DNA from: Nitrospira sp. CR1.2
Lineage (GTDB): Bacteria; Nitrospirota; Nitrospiria; Nitrospirales; Nitrospiraceae
NCBI GenBank assembly: GCA_014055495.1
Contig: WIAG01000027.1
Location: 1 to 46,419, forward strand
Direction: 5' to 3'
Length of the DNA: 46,419 bases
Shown: in pieces, positions 17,689 through 26,327 of the stretch
Numbering within the stretch: position 1 is the stretch's first letter
Layout: each line of letters begins with the position of its first letter
The notes under the pieces: model-generated
Database searches by the model: none
The model's input: the letters and a program-made list of their open reading frames with translations, nothing else
Told to the model about the DNA's origin: nothing
Position numbers and translations under genes: made by a program

Positions 17689-19161
17689 CTACCACGGGCC
17701 CGATCGCACCTTTTGAAAGAAGCTCACCAATGCGAGCTTGTCATTCCTGCTCAAAAATAACAACAGGCCGATGACGGTGGCCAGCGCCGCTGCAGCTTTC
17801 GCCAGTAGGGTTGAACCGTGCCACGCGCCGTAATGCCGAAAGATGCTGCCGAGCACCAGCGTGACCAACAGGCTATACCCCATCAGGAAGACAAGATTCC
17901 TCGGCAAGGCAAACCCGTGCCAGAGCTTGAGCCTAACAAAGGTGCCGAGCAACACCAGCGAACTCGCTATCACGAAGCCGACCGCCGCCCCGATGCCCCC
18001 ATAATGCGGCACAAGAACCACCGCGGAACAGGCGGCCAGGACGTTCCCCGAGCATGTGATGGCCGTATACGAGATCATGTCGTCCAGTCCAATCAAGAGA
18101 GCTTGGCAGACGCCGGAAAGCAGGGCGAAACTTTGCCACAGCATAAACACGAACATATATTGCGCGGCGCCTAAAAACTTCGTGGAGAATGCCAGATCAA
18201 GCACGAGGTGAGGGAAGAGGATGGCAGGGAGCGAAAATATCGTCACGATCATGGTCAGTTGCTTCAGGAATTCCATGGCAACTTGAAACTTTTCTTCCTT
18301 TGGTCCGACCCGGGTGACTCTTGGTGTAAAAAATAATTCAGTGAGCGGCATCAGAACCATGTTCATGAGAAGGGCAACAGACATACCGGCATGCAGAAGC
18401 CCGGCCCCGGCCTCGCCAAGATTCTCAAGTACGGAATACCGTGTGATTAAGAATGCTCCTTGATAGGTGAAAGCTGCGGCATAGAACAAAATGCTGAAAG
18501 AGACGACATTGCCTAGCCTGCGAAAACCAGCCGCAATGCCAACAGCGCACTGAGTAATCGACCATCCCATCACGCGACGAAGATATTCGACGACCACAAT
18601 GGCCCACACCGTTACAATGAGCACCGTCGCGACATAGAAACCTAAAATCCCTCCTGCAAGGAGCCCGAATGTGCTTGCCAATGCCATGACGAGGCCCGTC
18701 AAAGCGGTCAACCGCGCCGATCCGGAGGAATACTGGGCCGCCGCTAGTGCATTGGGGATAAATGAGGCCAACGCCATCCCCGGAATACCTAGTAACCCCA
18801 CCAGAAGCAAGATTTTATACGGTGCTATTACGGCGGGGAGGAGATCGATTCTGAACAGCACTAGACTTGTTGTCACCAGCGCACCGACTGTGCCGAGCAC
18901 AAGTAACGCTTTCAGAACCACGGCATACCCATCACAAAAGGCATCGCCTCCCTCGCTATGGGCTTTGGAAAGGAACTTCACCGTCGAACGGGAAAAATTT
19001 AGGGTGCAGAGGTTCGCCACAAACTGGATAGTTTGATCGATGATGCTGATGACTCCGATGCCTTCAGGGCCGACCAACACCGCGGCAACCTTCGTTCGAG
19101 CAGCGTTCACCAGTACAGCAAGAGCCTGGGGGGCCCCGATTCCCAGAAGAATTTTAAGCAT
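17689..19161 (-). CDS. Wzx-type polysaccharide (lipid-linked oligosaccharide) flippase
   Basis: The product is 490 residues from ATG 19161 (the in-frame TTG before it is less likely). It has about 12-14 hydrophobic segments with the MOP/MATE-superfamily layout. It starts with the typical amphipathic first helix (ILLGIGAPQALAVLVNAARTK) and has PEGIGVISIIDQ, as in RfbX/Wzx. It would move the undecaprenyl-linked repeat unit from the cytoplasmic to the periplasmic face of the inner membrane. It is the only export candidate in the island, and no Wzy or Wzz was recognised nearby. It lies 52 bp downstream of a GT4 gene in the same direction. Confidence 0.9.
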   Translation of the reverse strand: MLKILLGIGAPQALAVLVNAARTKVAAVLVGPEGIGVISIIDQTIQFVANLCTLNFSRSTVKFLSKAHSEGGDAFCDGYAVVLKALLVLGTVGALVTTSLVLFRIDLLPAVIAPYKILLLVGLLGIPGMALASFIPNALAAAQYSSGSARLTALTGLVMALASTFGLLAGGILGFYVATVLIVTVWAIVVVEYLRRVMGWSITQCAVGIAAGFRRLGNVVSFSILFYAAAFTYQGAFLITRYSVLENLGEAGAGLLHAGMSVALLMNMVLMPLTELFFTPRVTRVGPKEEKFQVAMEFLKQLTMIVTIFSLPAILFPHLVLDLAFSTKFLGAAQYMFVFMLWQSFALLSGVCQALLIGLDDMISYTAITCSGNVLAACSAVVLVPHYGGIGAAVGFVIASSLVLLGTFVRLKLWHGFALPRNLVFLMGYSLLVTLVLGSIFRHYGAWHGSTLLAKAAAALATVIGLLLFLSRNDKLALVSFFQKVRSGPW

Positions 19162-19213
19162 CAACGATCCGATCTATCTGGCTCATGTCGGCCATCTAGC
19201 CATCCTCTTCTGT

Positions 19214-20350
19214 TTAGCAATATCCATTCCGATCCTCTTTGTCCGCCACACGATCCAAGATACGCATGGTTTCCCGTGCCACCATCTCCCATGAAAACCG
19301 CTTAGCCCGCTCACGGCCCTGTTCGGCATACTTGCGACGGACTGCCCCATCCAGCAAGAACGTCGAAAGTCCCTCGACCAAATCTTCTACTGACGGAGTC
19401 GGCATGGCCAGCGCCGCATCTCCTGCGCCCTCTTCCAATGTCGGGTGCTTCACCGTCAACACAGCGGCACCGCTGGCCATAGCCTCGAACATGGTATAGG
19501 AGATCCCTTCGTAGATGGTGGGCAGGGCGTACACATCCGCGCCGGCGTACAGCCGTGCCAACGGCTCAAGCTCCGCATAAGGGCGATACACCACGGCATC
19601 CCCGACCCCATGCTGTTGCGCGATCTCAGCAATCGGGACATTCGTGGTGTTCGGTCCGACGATTAACAGAGCGTGGGGCAAGTTATGTTGTCGGCGGACG
19701 ATGGCGAAGGCTTCGATGAGATTCGGAACATGCCGCCTCTTCGCAAGCTTCCCGACAAAAATAACATAAGGAACCTCTTTGCCCAGCGCACGAATAACTT
19801 CTTCTTTGATCGCCGCCGGATCGTGGCGTTGGAAGTAGTAATCGTGTGCGGCCGGATAAATCGTGTCGATCTTCTCCGGTGGAATGCCAAAAAATCGCAC
19901 GAGATCGGCTTTTGTGGCAAGAGAGTTCGCGATCACGCGTTCGGCACACTTCGCACTGTACCGTTGCAGCGTCGTCGCACGGAGGCGGGTGAACCAGGAA
20001 AACTCGCCTGGTAGGGCTTCATAGAAGCCATGATTTGCCAACACCATGCGCCCACGATGCAACAAGGGACAGATGTAGGAGGGGCAAAACAATATCGCAG
20101 CACCTTTTGCCGCTCTGTGGAAACATACCTGTTCCCAAATGGCGGCTGGATATTGTCCCCCGAACACCTTGACCTCAACGGAAGTGACGCGATCGAATCC
20201 ACTCATCTCTATGTTCTTCGGGCTCATCAACACCACTCGATCGAACGGGATCTTCATCCGGCTCCATTGCTGTGCCACGAACTCGATATAGCGGCCTATC
20301 CCGGTTCGCTGCTGAGCCATTCTGAAGGCGTTGACGACAAGTGTTCTCAT
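19214..20350 (-). CDS. Family 4 glycosyltransferase
   Basis: The product is 378 residues with a strong ribosome site (GGAGGA) before ATG 20350. It is a GT-B fold protein. The N-domain loop is RTGIGRYIEFVA, and ANHGFYEALPGEFSW marks the interdomain region. The donor-binding domain includes FVGKLAKRRHV and the EX7E motif in YEGISYTMFEAMASG. It resembles WbdA/WbaZ-type mannosyl- or related transferases. A 13-bp inverted repeat pair begins just upstream of its ribosome site. It is followed by the Wzx gene. Confidence 0.92.
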   Translation of the reverse strand: MRTLVVNAFRMAQQRTGIGRYIEFVAQQWSRMKIPFDRVVLMSPKNIEMSGFDRVTSVEVKVFGGQYPAAIWEQVCFHRAAKGAAILFCPSYICPLLHRGRMVLANHGFYEALPGEFSWFTRLRATTLQRYSAKCAERVIANSLATKADLVRFFGIPPEKIDTIYPAAHDYYFQRHDPAAIKEEVIRALGKEVPYVIFVGKLAKRRHVPNLIEAFAIVRRQHNLPHALLIVGPNTTNVPIAEIAQQHGVGDAVVYRPYAELEPLARLYAGADVYALPTIYEGISYTMFEAMASGAAVLTVKHPTLEEGAGDAALAMPTPSVEDLVEGLSTFLLDGAVRRKYAEQGRERAKRFSWEMVARETMRILDRVADKEDRNGYC

Positions 20351-20364
20351 TCTTTCCTCCTCCG

Positions 20365-20476
20365 TGGCCTGTAACAGACGATTGTAGACTACCTTATCCG
20401 GCTCTGGCGCGATGGGGGCAGCCTAAAAACATCCATCTTAACCGCAGGCTCAGTACATAATCTGCTGTTACAGGCC
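20365..20476. repeat. 112-bp MITE-like element with 13-bp terminal inverted repeats
   Basis: TGGCCTGTAACAG at 20365-20377 is perfectly complementary to CTGTTACAGGCCA at 20464-20476. Similarity continues imperfectly inward (CGATTGTA against GATTATGTA). The 86-bp interior carries no open frame. The outer left end lies a few bases from the Shine-Dalgarno of the GT4 gene, so the element forms its 5' leader. No target duplication is obvious. It may be a non-autonomous transposon end-pair or a structured leader. Confidence 0.6.
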
Positions 20477-20603
20477 ACTAGTCATGCCCTGATAACACTC
20501 ATCACAACGGACACGCGCGCATAGCATCACGCCGTCCAATTCCTCGATCGATGCGGAGCAACGGATTCAATTTGATAGCAAAAAACTGAACGCTATGAAA
20601 TGA

Positions 20604-21284
20604 CTACCTGTCAGAACTCATGACGGAAGGTTGCCCGCCAGGATTCTTCTGCTGAAGAACTTTGCGATAGCCTGCAGTTTGCAGCGCTCCCACAAGAAGA
20701 ATTGCCGCAGCAAATACGAGTACAAATCCCGCCATTCTCTTTTCAAGCAGCTGATAGACCGCCCCGTGCACGATCAAGAGTGCAAATCCCGCGTAATTCC
20801 ATCGTTGCAACGTTTTCCATCGGTGAGAGCCGAGCTTGGTCAATGCTGCGTTGTTCGACAAACCCAATAAGAGCGCCAGCACGAGGGAAATTCCGAGACC
20901 GGAATAATTTGCCAAACCGAAGAGGTCGTATCGCAAGGGAACGAGATGGCTCTCTTCACGCGGGTAGAGAAAATAGAGCCAGAACCGTCCTGCCATATGA
21001 ACCTGCAAGCCCACGACCGTATGCACGAGGCCTATAATGCCACCCCAAATGCCGACGTCGCGACGCAAACTGGTGTTGAGCGGGTTAGAGCACCCACGCA
21101 AAACATTGATGGGACCAATGATAAGCGAGAGCCCGATGAGTGCCAACCCGACATATGCCGTGGCCATGCTCCAGCGGAAGGTCGCGTCCTTCGAATCCAC
21201 GGCAACGAACAATCCTACCGTCAGCACTCCGCTGATTGCCGCAATACAGAGCTGCCGGATGACCCTCTTGCTCATGAATGCCAT
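20604..21284 (-). CDS. Ferric-reductase-like (MsrQ/YedZ-type) haem-binding membrane protein
   Basis: The product is 226 residues with about six membrane helices. Histidines are placed as in ferric-reductase-like transmembrane domains: GLVHTVVGLQVHMAG in one helix pair and LLIVHGAVYQ in a later one. These are candidate bis-His haem ligands. It would carry electrons across or within the inner membrane. There is no fused flavin or NAD domain, and no MsrP-like partner is adjacent. It sits between the GT4/Wzx pair and an IS5-family element, so its link to polysaccharide synthesis is unclear and may be accidental. A short C-terminal polar tail follows the last helix. Confidence 0.7.
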   Translation of the reverse strand: MAFMSKRVIRQLCIAAISGVLTVGLFVAVDSKDATFRWSMATAYVGLALIGLSLIIGPINVLRGCSNPLNTSLRRDVGIWGGIIGLVHTVVGLQVHMAGRFWLYFLYPREESHLVPLRYDLFGLANYSGLGISLVLALLLGLSNNAALTKLGSHRWKTLQRWNYAGFALLIVHGAVYQLLEKRMAGFVLVFAAAILLVGALQTAGYRKVLQQKNPGGQPSVMSSDR

Positions 21285-21323
21285 AGCGCTTCTCTGCAGC
21301 CCGAGATTCCGTTTATTTACTAG

Positions 21324-22081
21324 GGGCTGCTCACAAATGACAAAGTTCTATACATTCTCGCTTTTGGGAGTTTGCGAGAATAGACCGAAAGATGTTGCGC
21401 GACGATCAATGGAAGCATTGTGGATCGCCCGCACGGGCTCGCCGTGGCGCGACCTGCCCCCAGCACTTCGGAGCGTGGCACACAGCGTATATGCGCTTTT
21501 CCCGCTGGAGCAAGAAAGGGGTTTGGGCGCGGATGGCCGAGGCACTCAAGCGTGACGCCGATCTAGAGCAGTTGTTTGTCGACTCGACCATCGTGCGAGT
21601 TCACCAGCACGCTACCGGCGTCCCCCCAAAATGAGCGATCAAGCCATCGGACGCAGCCGGGGGGGCCTGAGCACCAAAATTCATGCGACTGTCGAAGCCT
21701 TGGGCAATCCCGTGCGCATACGCCTGACCGGCGGGCAAGCGGCCGACATAACCGAAGCGGCGGCCCTTATCAAGGGGATTGAGGCGCAATGCGTCATCGC
21801 CGACAAGGGCTACGATGCCGATGCATTCGTCGATCTCATTGAAACCCAGGGCGCACAGGTGGTGAATCCACCACGCAGTCATCGTCTGACTCAGCGTGTC
21901 TATGATCGTCACCTTTATAAAGACCGCAACCTCGTCGAACGCTTCTTCTGCCGACTCAAGCCGTTCAGGCGCACCGCCACACGATACGAGAAGCTTTCGC
22001 AGAACTTCATGTCCATGCTCAGTCTGGCTTGTGCCTGTATCTGGCTGGCATGATCGCTACAATTCAATTGTCATCACGCCC
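21324..22081 (+). mobile_element. Decayed IS5-family (IS427-group-like) insertion sequence
   Basis: The element is bounded approximately by GGGCTG at the left and a related, poorly conserved inverted end (CACGCCC) at the right, each flanked by TA. It encodes one transposase in two or three frames (see the pseudogene entry). The ends are degenerate and were placed by eye. Its right end abuts the stop codon of the methyltransferase gene at 22092. Confidence 0.65.
21392..22053 (+). pseudogene. IS5-family DDE transposase, internally deleted and frameshifted
   Basis: The frame starts with the typical MLRDDQW and jumps directly to EALWIARTGSPWRDLPP in another frame, losing about 35 residues. It then returns to HFGAWHTAYMRFSRWSKKGV in the first frame. 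Catalytic Asp 1 is in LFVDSTIVRVHQHA. The second half starts at 21631 (MSDQAIGRSRGGLSTKIHA) and contains Asp 2 in IADKGYDAD and Glu in LVERFFCRLKPFRR. The junction CCCCCCAAAATGA, with overlapping stop and start, could be the programmed shift seen in IS427-type elements. The N-terminal deletion and extra shift, however, mean the enzyme is dead. Confidence 0.8.
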
Positions 22082-22091
22082 TAAGGGCGTG

Positions 22092-23024
22092 TCATGCGCG
22101 GCGACCGGACACCAGCAACGCTCCAGTTGGATACACCAATTCCCCGCCGCGAGACAGGACCTCGCGACAGGTGTTCATAAAGTCCTGCCGCACACGCGCA
22201 ACGACCTCAGATGACACTGTGGCGAGACGTTTTCTGGACAGGGAAGAAAACGTTGTTTGCAGCTCCCAAAACTCTTCTGGCGTATTGATGATGGACTGTT
22301 GCCCCTGCCACTCCGAGCGAATATTCTGAAATCCGGCTGCTCGAATAAATGCCGGTACCGATTGCTGCATATGCGTATGTTCATGCGTCCAACCTGCCTC
22401 TTCGCTCTTGCCTGAGGACGGGACATAGGCCGCGACCATCCCGTCCAAAAACTTGCATGCCACGAGTTGCTTACCCTGAAAACGGCGCACAACGTGCGGT
22501 AGGAGCTTCAGCCGATGGACCAATCCCACGAGAGAGAGCCAGGGTGCGCCGCTCCCGACAGCCAACACCAACCGGCCTCCAGGACGAAGCACGCGATGCA
22601 TTTCCTGTAAGGCCGTCTCAGGATGAGGAAAATGACGCAAGGCGAACAAGGAGACTACCGCGTCGAACGATCCATCCTTGCAGTCCAGCGACTCCGCATC
22701 CATCTTGCGAAATTCGACACGATCTGCGAGGCCTCGCCCTCGCGCGTTCTGCCTGGCAACCTCCAGCATGCCGTCGGACAAGTCGATGCCGACAACCCTG
22801 CCCGATGGCCCCATCTCTGCAACCGCACGAAGCGCGACTATTCCCGTCCCTGCACCGACATCCAGAACGTGATTGTCTGGCGCGAGCCCGGCAAGCGCGA
22901 CGAGACGGGCAGCGACCGGAGCAGACAATTGAGTCACGAACCGGTCGAAGCTCTGCGCGACTGGGTTGTAACTTGCCGCGTCTTGGGTCTTGAACTCTGC
23001 ATGGTTAGGGTTAACGGTTGTCAT
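22092..23024 (-). CDS. Class I SAM-dependent methyltransferase (UbiE-like)
   Basis: The start is ATG 23024 (MTTVNPNHAEFKTQ). The frame continues upstream into the neighbouring Gfo/Idh gene but without coding character. The product is 310 residues. Motif I is VLDVGAGTGIVALRA, followed by VVGIDLSDGML, FRKMDAESLDCKDGSFD and ALRHFPHPETAL, the order seen in UbiE/COQ5-type enzymes. The acceptor may be a sugar or lipid intermediate made by the adjacent oxidoreductase genes. It lies 25 bp downstream of a Gfo/Idh gene and ends next to the IS5 remnant. Confidence 0.88.
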   Translation of the reverse strand: MTTVNPNHAEFKTQDAASYNPVAQSFDRFVTQLSAPVAARLVALAGLAPDNHVLDVGAGTGIVALRAVAEMGPSGRVVGIDLSDGMLEVARQNARGRGLADRVEFRKMDAESLDCKDGSFDAVVSLFALRHFPHPETALQEMHRVLRPGGRLVLAVGSGAPWLSLVGLVHRLKLLPHVVRRFQGKQLVACKFLDGMVAAYVPSSGKSEEAGWTHEHTHMQQSVPAFIRAAGFQNIRSEWQGQQSIINTPEEFWELQTTFSSLSRKRLATVSSEVVARVRQDFMNTCREVLSRGGELVYPTGALLVSGRRA

Positions 23025-23049
23025 GGTGCATCCACGGCTACAGCAAGAT

Positions 23050-24105
23050 TTAGATATTCCCGGCCAACCGAATCGCGATGTGTTCTTTACTGCTGCGATA
23101 CACGGCGTTGGCAATTTCCACCGCTCGAAGACCGGCAACGCCGTCCGCAATCGCGCTCTCTTTCCCCCGAGTCAGGCGGACGAAATCTGTGAACTCCTGC
23201 CGGAACATCTGAATGACCGACGATTGCCACCCGATGAATTTCTCCCGGAGCATCGTCATGGGATAGAAGCGAACCGTCCGCTTCCGGCGTCCACCCGGCT
23301 TGTCCTGTGTGATCAGAAGATTCATCATGGGTGCATAGTAGGCGCGCACCATGCCCTTAGTGCCGTAGGCTTCGAGATAGAACCGATAGCCCTTCCACTC
23401 CGTCCACGTGGCCTGCAACACGGCATATTTTCCCTGGGGATTTCGCAACAGGGCAATACCATTGTCCTCCGATGCGCCCAGATTCCAGACACGGTTGGAC
23501 GTGAAGCCGTAGACCTCATCCACCTCACCCAGCACATACCGCGTGAGGTCGATGATATGAATCCCGACATCCATCAAAGCGCCACCACCGATACCATTTA
23601 TATCGTATTCCCACGAGTTCCGAAATTCAGAGAGACCCGTGTGCCCGGCAAAGGCTCGGACATGGTCCAACTCTCCGATGAGCCCTGTGTCGATGGCTTG
23701 CTTGAGATATTGGATTTGCGGGAAGTAGCGATGATTAAACCCAGTTGCAAGCACCTTCCCGCTTGCCCGTGCCGCGTCGACCATGCGCCTGCAAGCCTCC
23801 ACCGAATTCGCCAGCGGTTTTTCGCAGAGGACATGTTTCCCGGCTTTGAACGCACTGACGACAAGATCCTCGTGAAACTGAGGTGGTGTCGACACAATCA
23901 CGGCATCCAGATTTGCCTGCGGGAGCATCTCCTGAACATCTTTGAATATCTTGACGTCTGAAGATGACGCCATGGCTCGTGCCCGCACCGGATCGACGTC
24001 GACAATCGCCGACAACACACAGCCTTCAACCTGAGCCAAGGCTTTGGCCCGAAGCTGACCGATACATCCGGCGCCGATGAGTCCGAATTTCATAGGAACA
24101 CTCAT
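23050..24105 (-). CDS. Gfo/Idh/MocA-family NAD(P)-dependent oxidoreductase
   Basis: The product is 351 residues. The Rossmann loop is FGLIGAGCIGQLRA, the acidic strand end is IVDVDPVRA, the active-site motif is LCEKPLANS, and the C-terminal-domain motif is GGGALMDVGIHIIDL, with His in the substrate site. The ATG overlaps the stop of the small membrane protein gene as ATGA. It sits in a cassette of FAD oxidoreductase, small membrane protein, this enzyme and a methyltransferase, so it probably modifies the same sugar. The substrate is unknown. Confidence 0.92.
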   Translation of the reverse strand: MSVPMKFGLIGAGCIGQLRAKALAQVEGCVLSAIVDVDPVRARAMASSSDVKIFKDVQEMLPQANLDAVIVSTPPQFHEDLVVSAFKAGKHVLCEKPLANSVEACRRMVDAARASGKVLATGFNHRYFPQIQYLKQAIDTGLIGELDHVRAFAGHTGLSEFRNSWEYDINGIGGGALMDVGIHIIDLTRYVLGEVDEVYGFTSNRVWNLGASEDNGIALLRNPQGKYAVLQATWTEWKGYRFYLEAYGTKGMVRAYYAPMMNLLITQDKPGGRRKRTVRFYPMTMLREKFIGWQSSVIQMFRQEFTDFVRLTRGKESAIADGVAGLRAVEIANAVYRSSKEHIAIRLAGNI

Positions 24106-24440
24106 GAGGCTGAGTTTCTAAGTTGAACAAGTTTATTGTAAATGATGCCGATCGAAGCCCCCGCCAGGGTCCCGCAAGCAAACCCATAGGCAAATCCAAC
24201 GAAACTGCCAACGAAAGAGACGGAATAGCCGATAAAAAACTGACTCAGTAACTGCAAATGCGGCCCGACGATGTAATGACCGGTTTCGTCGGTATATCCC
24301 CCTTTGAAGACGAGCCAATTGGTGGCAATGAAGATCGCCAATCCCATCAAGAGACCCAAGATGAGCCCGAACATTTTACTATTGATACGGAGGATCGCGC
24401 TAAAGAGTTTCTCGTCTTCGAGCTGCATCATGGTCGGCAT
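24102..24440 (-). CDS. Small three-helix membrane protein, homologous to tail of adjacent FAD enzyme
   Basis: ATG 24440 is preferred: AGGAG lies seven bases upstream, whereas the ATG at 24446 is one base from it. The product is about 112 residues: a short N-terminal helix, then hydrophobic segments (MFGLILGLLMGLAIFIATN, YSVSFVGSFVGFAYGFACG). The pattern L-Q-L-L-x-Q-F-F-x-G-Y-x-V-x-x-x-G-x-x-VGFAY matches the C-terminal ~110 residues of the protein encoded immediately upstream. It may therefore be a subunit assembling with that enzyme in the membrane. No named family was recognised. Confidence 0.8.
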   Translation of the reverse strand: MPTMMQLEDEKLFSAILRINSKMFGLILGLLMGLAIFIATNWLVFKGGYTDETGHYIVGPHLQLLSQFFIGYSVSFVGSFVGFAYGFACGTLAGASIGIIYNKLVQLRNSAS

Positions 24441-24467
24441 GGTCATACTCCTCTGGCATCAAATAGA

Positions 24468-26327
24468 TCAATAGCGATCCAGGAATTGTCTGAATGACAT
24501 CAGCTCGGCCTCTCGTCTGGCGCGGTAGATCACGAAGCCCAACGCGAAGTTTCTGAGATAGGCAAACAGCCAGCCCCAGAGGAAGACGGACGTAAAGCTG
24601 TAGGCAAACCCGACGAGCGCACCCGACACCGTCACCGTGTATCCTTGGAAGAACTGTCCCAACATTTGCAGATTCTGCCCGGCTCGCTCTCCGCCTTTGA
24701 CTGCTATCCACAAGGTAGCGATCGCCACAATCAGACCGGAGACGGTTCCCAGGGCGGTCGCAAAGGCCAACTTATCGAGTTTGGCGAATGCCAGAACGAG
24801 ACTCTGACTGGCGGCCGGCGTCATCGGTTGCGGGACTTGCGGCTGCGTGGCCGCAAGCTGGCCAAGTTGCACCTTGGCGTCGGCTTCGCGGCTGGTCGTT
24901 TCTTCGTGGTACTCTTGCTCCGCGTTCACTTGCCATAGATCATGCCTTGCGCCTTGAATATTGTCTACTGCCAGCATGGCCGTCAGCATCGAGTGGTCCT
25001 GATTGTTGTACCGATGCATACCGTTTCGCCCTACGACTTGCAGGTTTTGGAAGCCGTCCAGAAATTCCCGGATACAGGTGAGAGCCTCTTGATAGTCCGC
25101 ATCGTACACAGGATAGGCTTTCGGCATTCGCACAATCGACCCGTCTTCGACATCCTCCGCCTTCGCAATGCCGATCAATTCGAGTTCGCGCATTCCAAGT
25201 TCGATGAGGTCCTTGTCGCTCATCGTCCATAACCCATCCCCCTCGAAGCAAAAATACTCCAACCCCAAACAGGTCTTGTTCTGGTCCGGAACCATATAGG
25301 GACTCCAGTTCTTGAAGTTCTGAATCCGTCCGACCTTGACCTGCGAGTCGTGAATATAGATCCAATTGTCGGGAAACAAGTCCTTCTTATTCACGATCAG
25401 TGCGACGGTCAGAAAGTCCCGGTACCTCAGTCGGTCAGCTGCGGCGATGACTTCCTTGGGTGCAGGCGGATTCATTTTATGAATCAGTTCTCTGATCGGC
25501 ATGCTGCTGATATAGTGCGTGCCTGTCAGAGATTCATTTCGACCCTGCATCGAGACATCCATCCCATCAATTCGATTGCCTGCCCAACGAATCCTGTCAA
25601 CCGAGGCGCCGAGATGCACCTGACTGCCATCCTTTTTCACTAACTCTCCCACGATTTCCCACATCATCCCGGGGCCGCGTTTGGGATAATCGAACGCGTC
25701 GATCAGGGTCTTGACGACCGCCCCCTTCTCCGTCGATTGTTGTTTGATCAGCGCATTTTTGACGGCCACCAGCAGTGACAACCCTTTAATCCGCTGCGCC
25801 GCCCAATCAGCTGCAATCGTGTTAGCCGGCATGCCCCAGACTTTTTCCGTGTAGGTCTTGAAAAAGGTTTTGTAGAGCCGCTTGCCGAATCGATTGGAGA
25901 CCCAGGACTCAAAATTATCCTCCGGTTTCTGGGGAAAGAGTTGCGCCCAGACATAACTCATCAGGATGAGCAGACTGTTGAAAACTCCTAGCCCGAACAA
26001 GGCATTGACTGGCTTAAGGGGGTAGAAGAAAAAATTTCTATTATAGTAGATCCTGGACAACCGCTGGCAATGCAGGAAGTCGCCCTCGGGAAGCACCTCT
26101 CTCCACATCTTGTCCACGACGGAAACCTTCGTGAAAAAACGGTGGCCGCCGATGTCAAAATGGTAGCCTTTATACTCCACCGTTCTGGAAATGCCGCCGA
26201 GGATCGCATCTTTCTCGAGGACCACGGACTTCGCACCGACCTTCGACAGCTGGTAGGCCGCCGTGAGTCCCGCCGGTCCCCCTCCGATGATCACGACCTT
26301 CTGGTCTCGCGGATTAACTGCTGGCAT
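24468..26327 (-). CDS. FAD-dependent oxidoreductase (UDP-galactopyranose-mutase/amine-oxidase-like) with C-terminal membrane module
   Basis: The product is 619 residues. The N-terminal FAD-binding motif is VVIIGGGPAGLTAAYQLSKVG, with Glu at the end of strand 2 (VVLEKD). GGISRTVEYKGYHFDIGGHRFF is the conserved amine-oxidase/UGM-like second segment. The C-terminal FAD contact is NLQVVGRNGMHRYNNQDHSM. After a hydrophilic Gln/Glu-rich linker (~residues 480-510), about 110 residues with three hydrophobic segments follow and resemble the separate small protein encoded next to it. Relatives in polysaccharide loci act on sugars, for example in ring-form mutation or desaturation, but the reaction is unproven here. 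The ATG overlaps the TAA of the broken GT2 upstream (TAATG). Confidence 0.85.
   Translation of the reverse strand: MPAVNPRDQKVVIIGGGPAGLTAAYQLSKVGAKSVVLEKDAILGGISRTVEYKGYHFDIGGHRFFTKVSVVDKMWREVLPEGDFLHCQRLSRIYYNRNFFFYPLKPVNALFGLGVFNSLLILMSYVWAQLFPQKPEDNFESWVSNRFGKRLYKTFFKTYTEKVWGMPANTIAADWAAQRIKGLSLLVAVKNALIKQQSTEKGAVVKTLIDAFDYPKRGPGMMWEIVGELVKKDGSQVHLGASVDRIRWAGNRIDGMDVSMQGRNESLTGTHYISSMPIRELIHKMNPPAPKEVIAAADRLRYRDFLTVALIVNKKDLFPDNWIYIHDSQVKVGRIQNFKNWSPYMVPDQNKTCLGLEYFCFEGDGLWTMSDKDLIELGMRELELIGIAKAEDVEDGSIVRMPKAYPVYDADYQEALTCIREFLDGFQNLQVVGRNGMHRYNNQDHSMLTAMLAVDNIQGARHDLWQVNAEQEYHEETTSREADAKVQLGQLAATQPQVPQPMTPAASQSLVLAFAKLDKLAFATALGTVSGLIVAIATLWIAVKGGERAGQNLQMLGQFFQGYTVTVSGALVGFAYSFTSVFLWGWLFAYLRNFALGFVIYRARREAELMSFRQFLDRY

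Noticed and set aside
22077-22089. CGCCCTAAGGGCG palindrome as a terminator of the methyltransferase gene
   Set aside because: It has no T-run and coincides with the IS5-like right end; kept only as part of that end.
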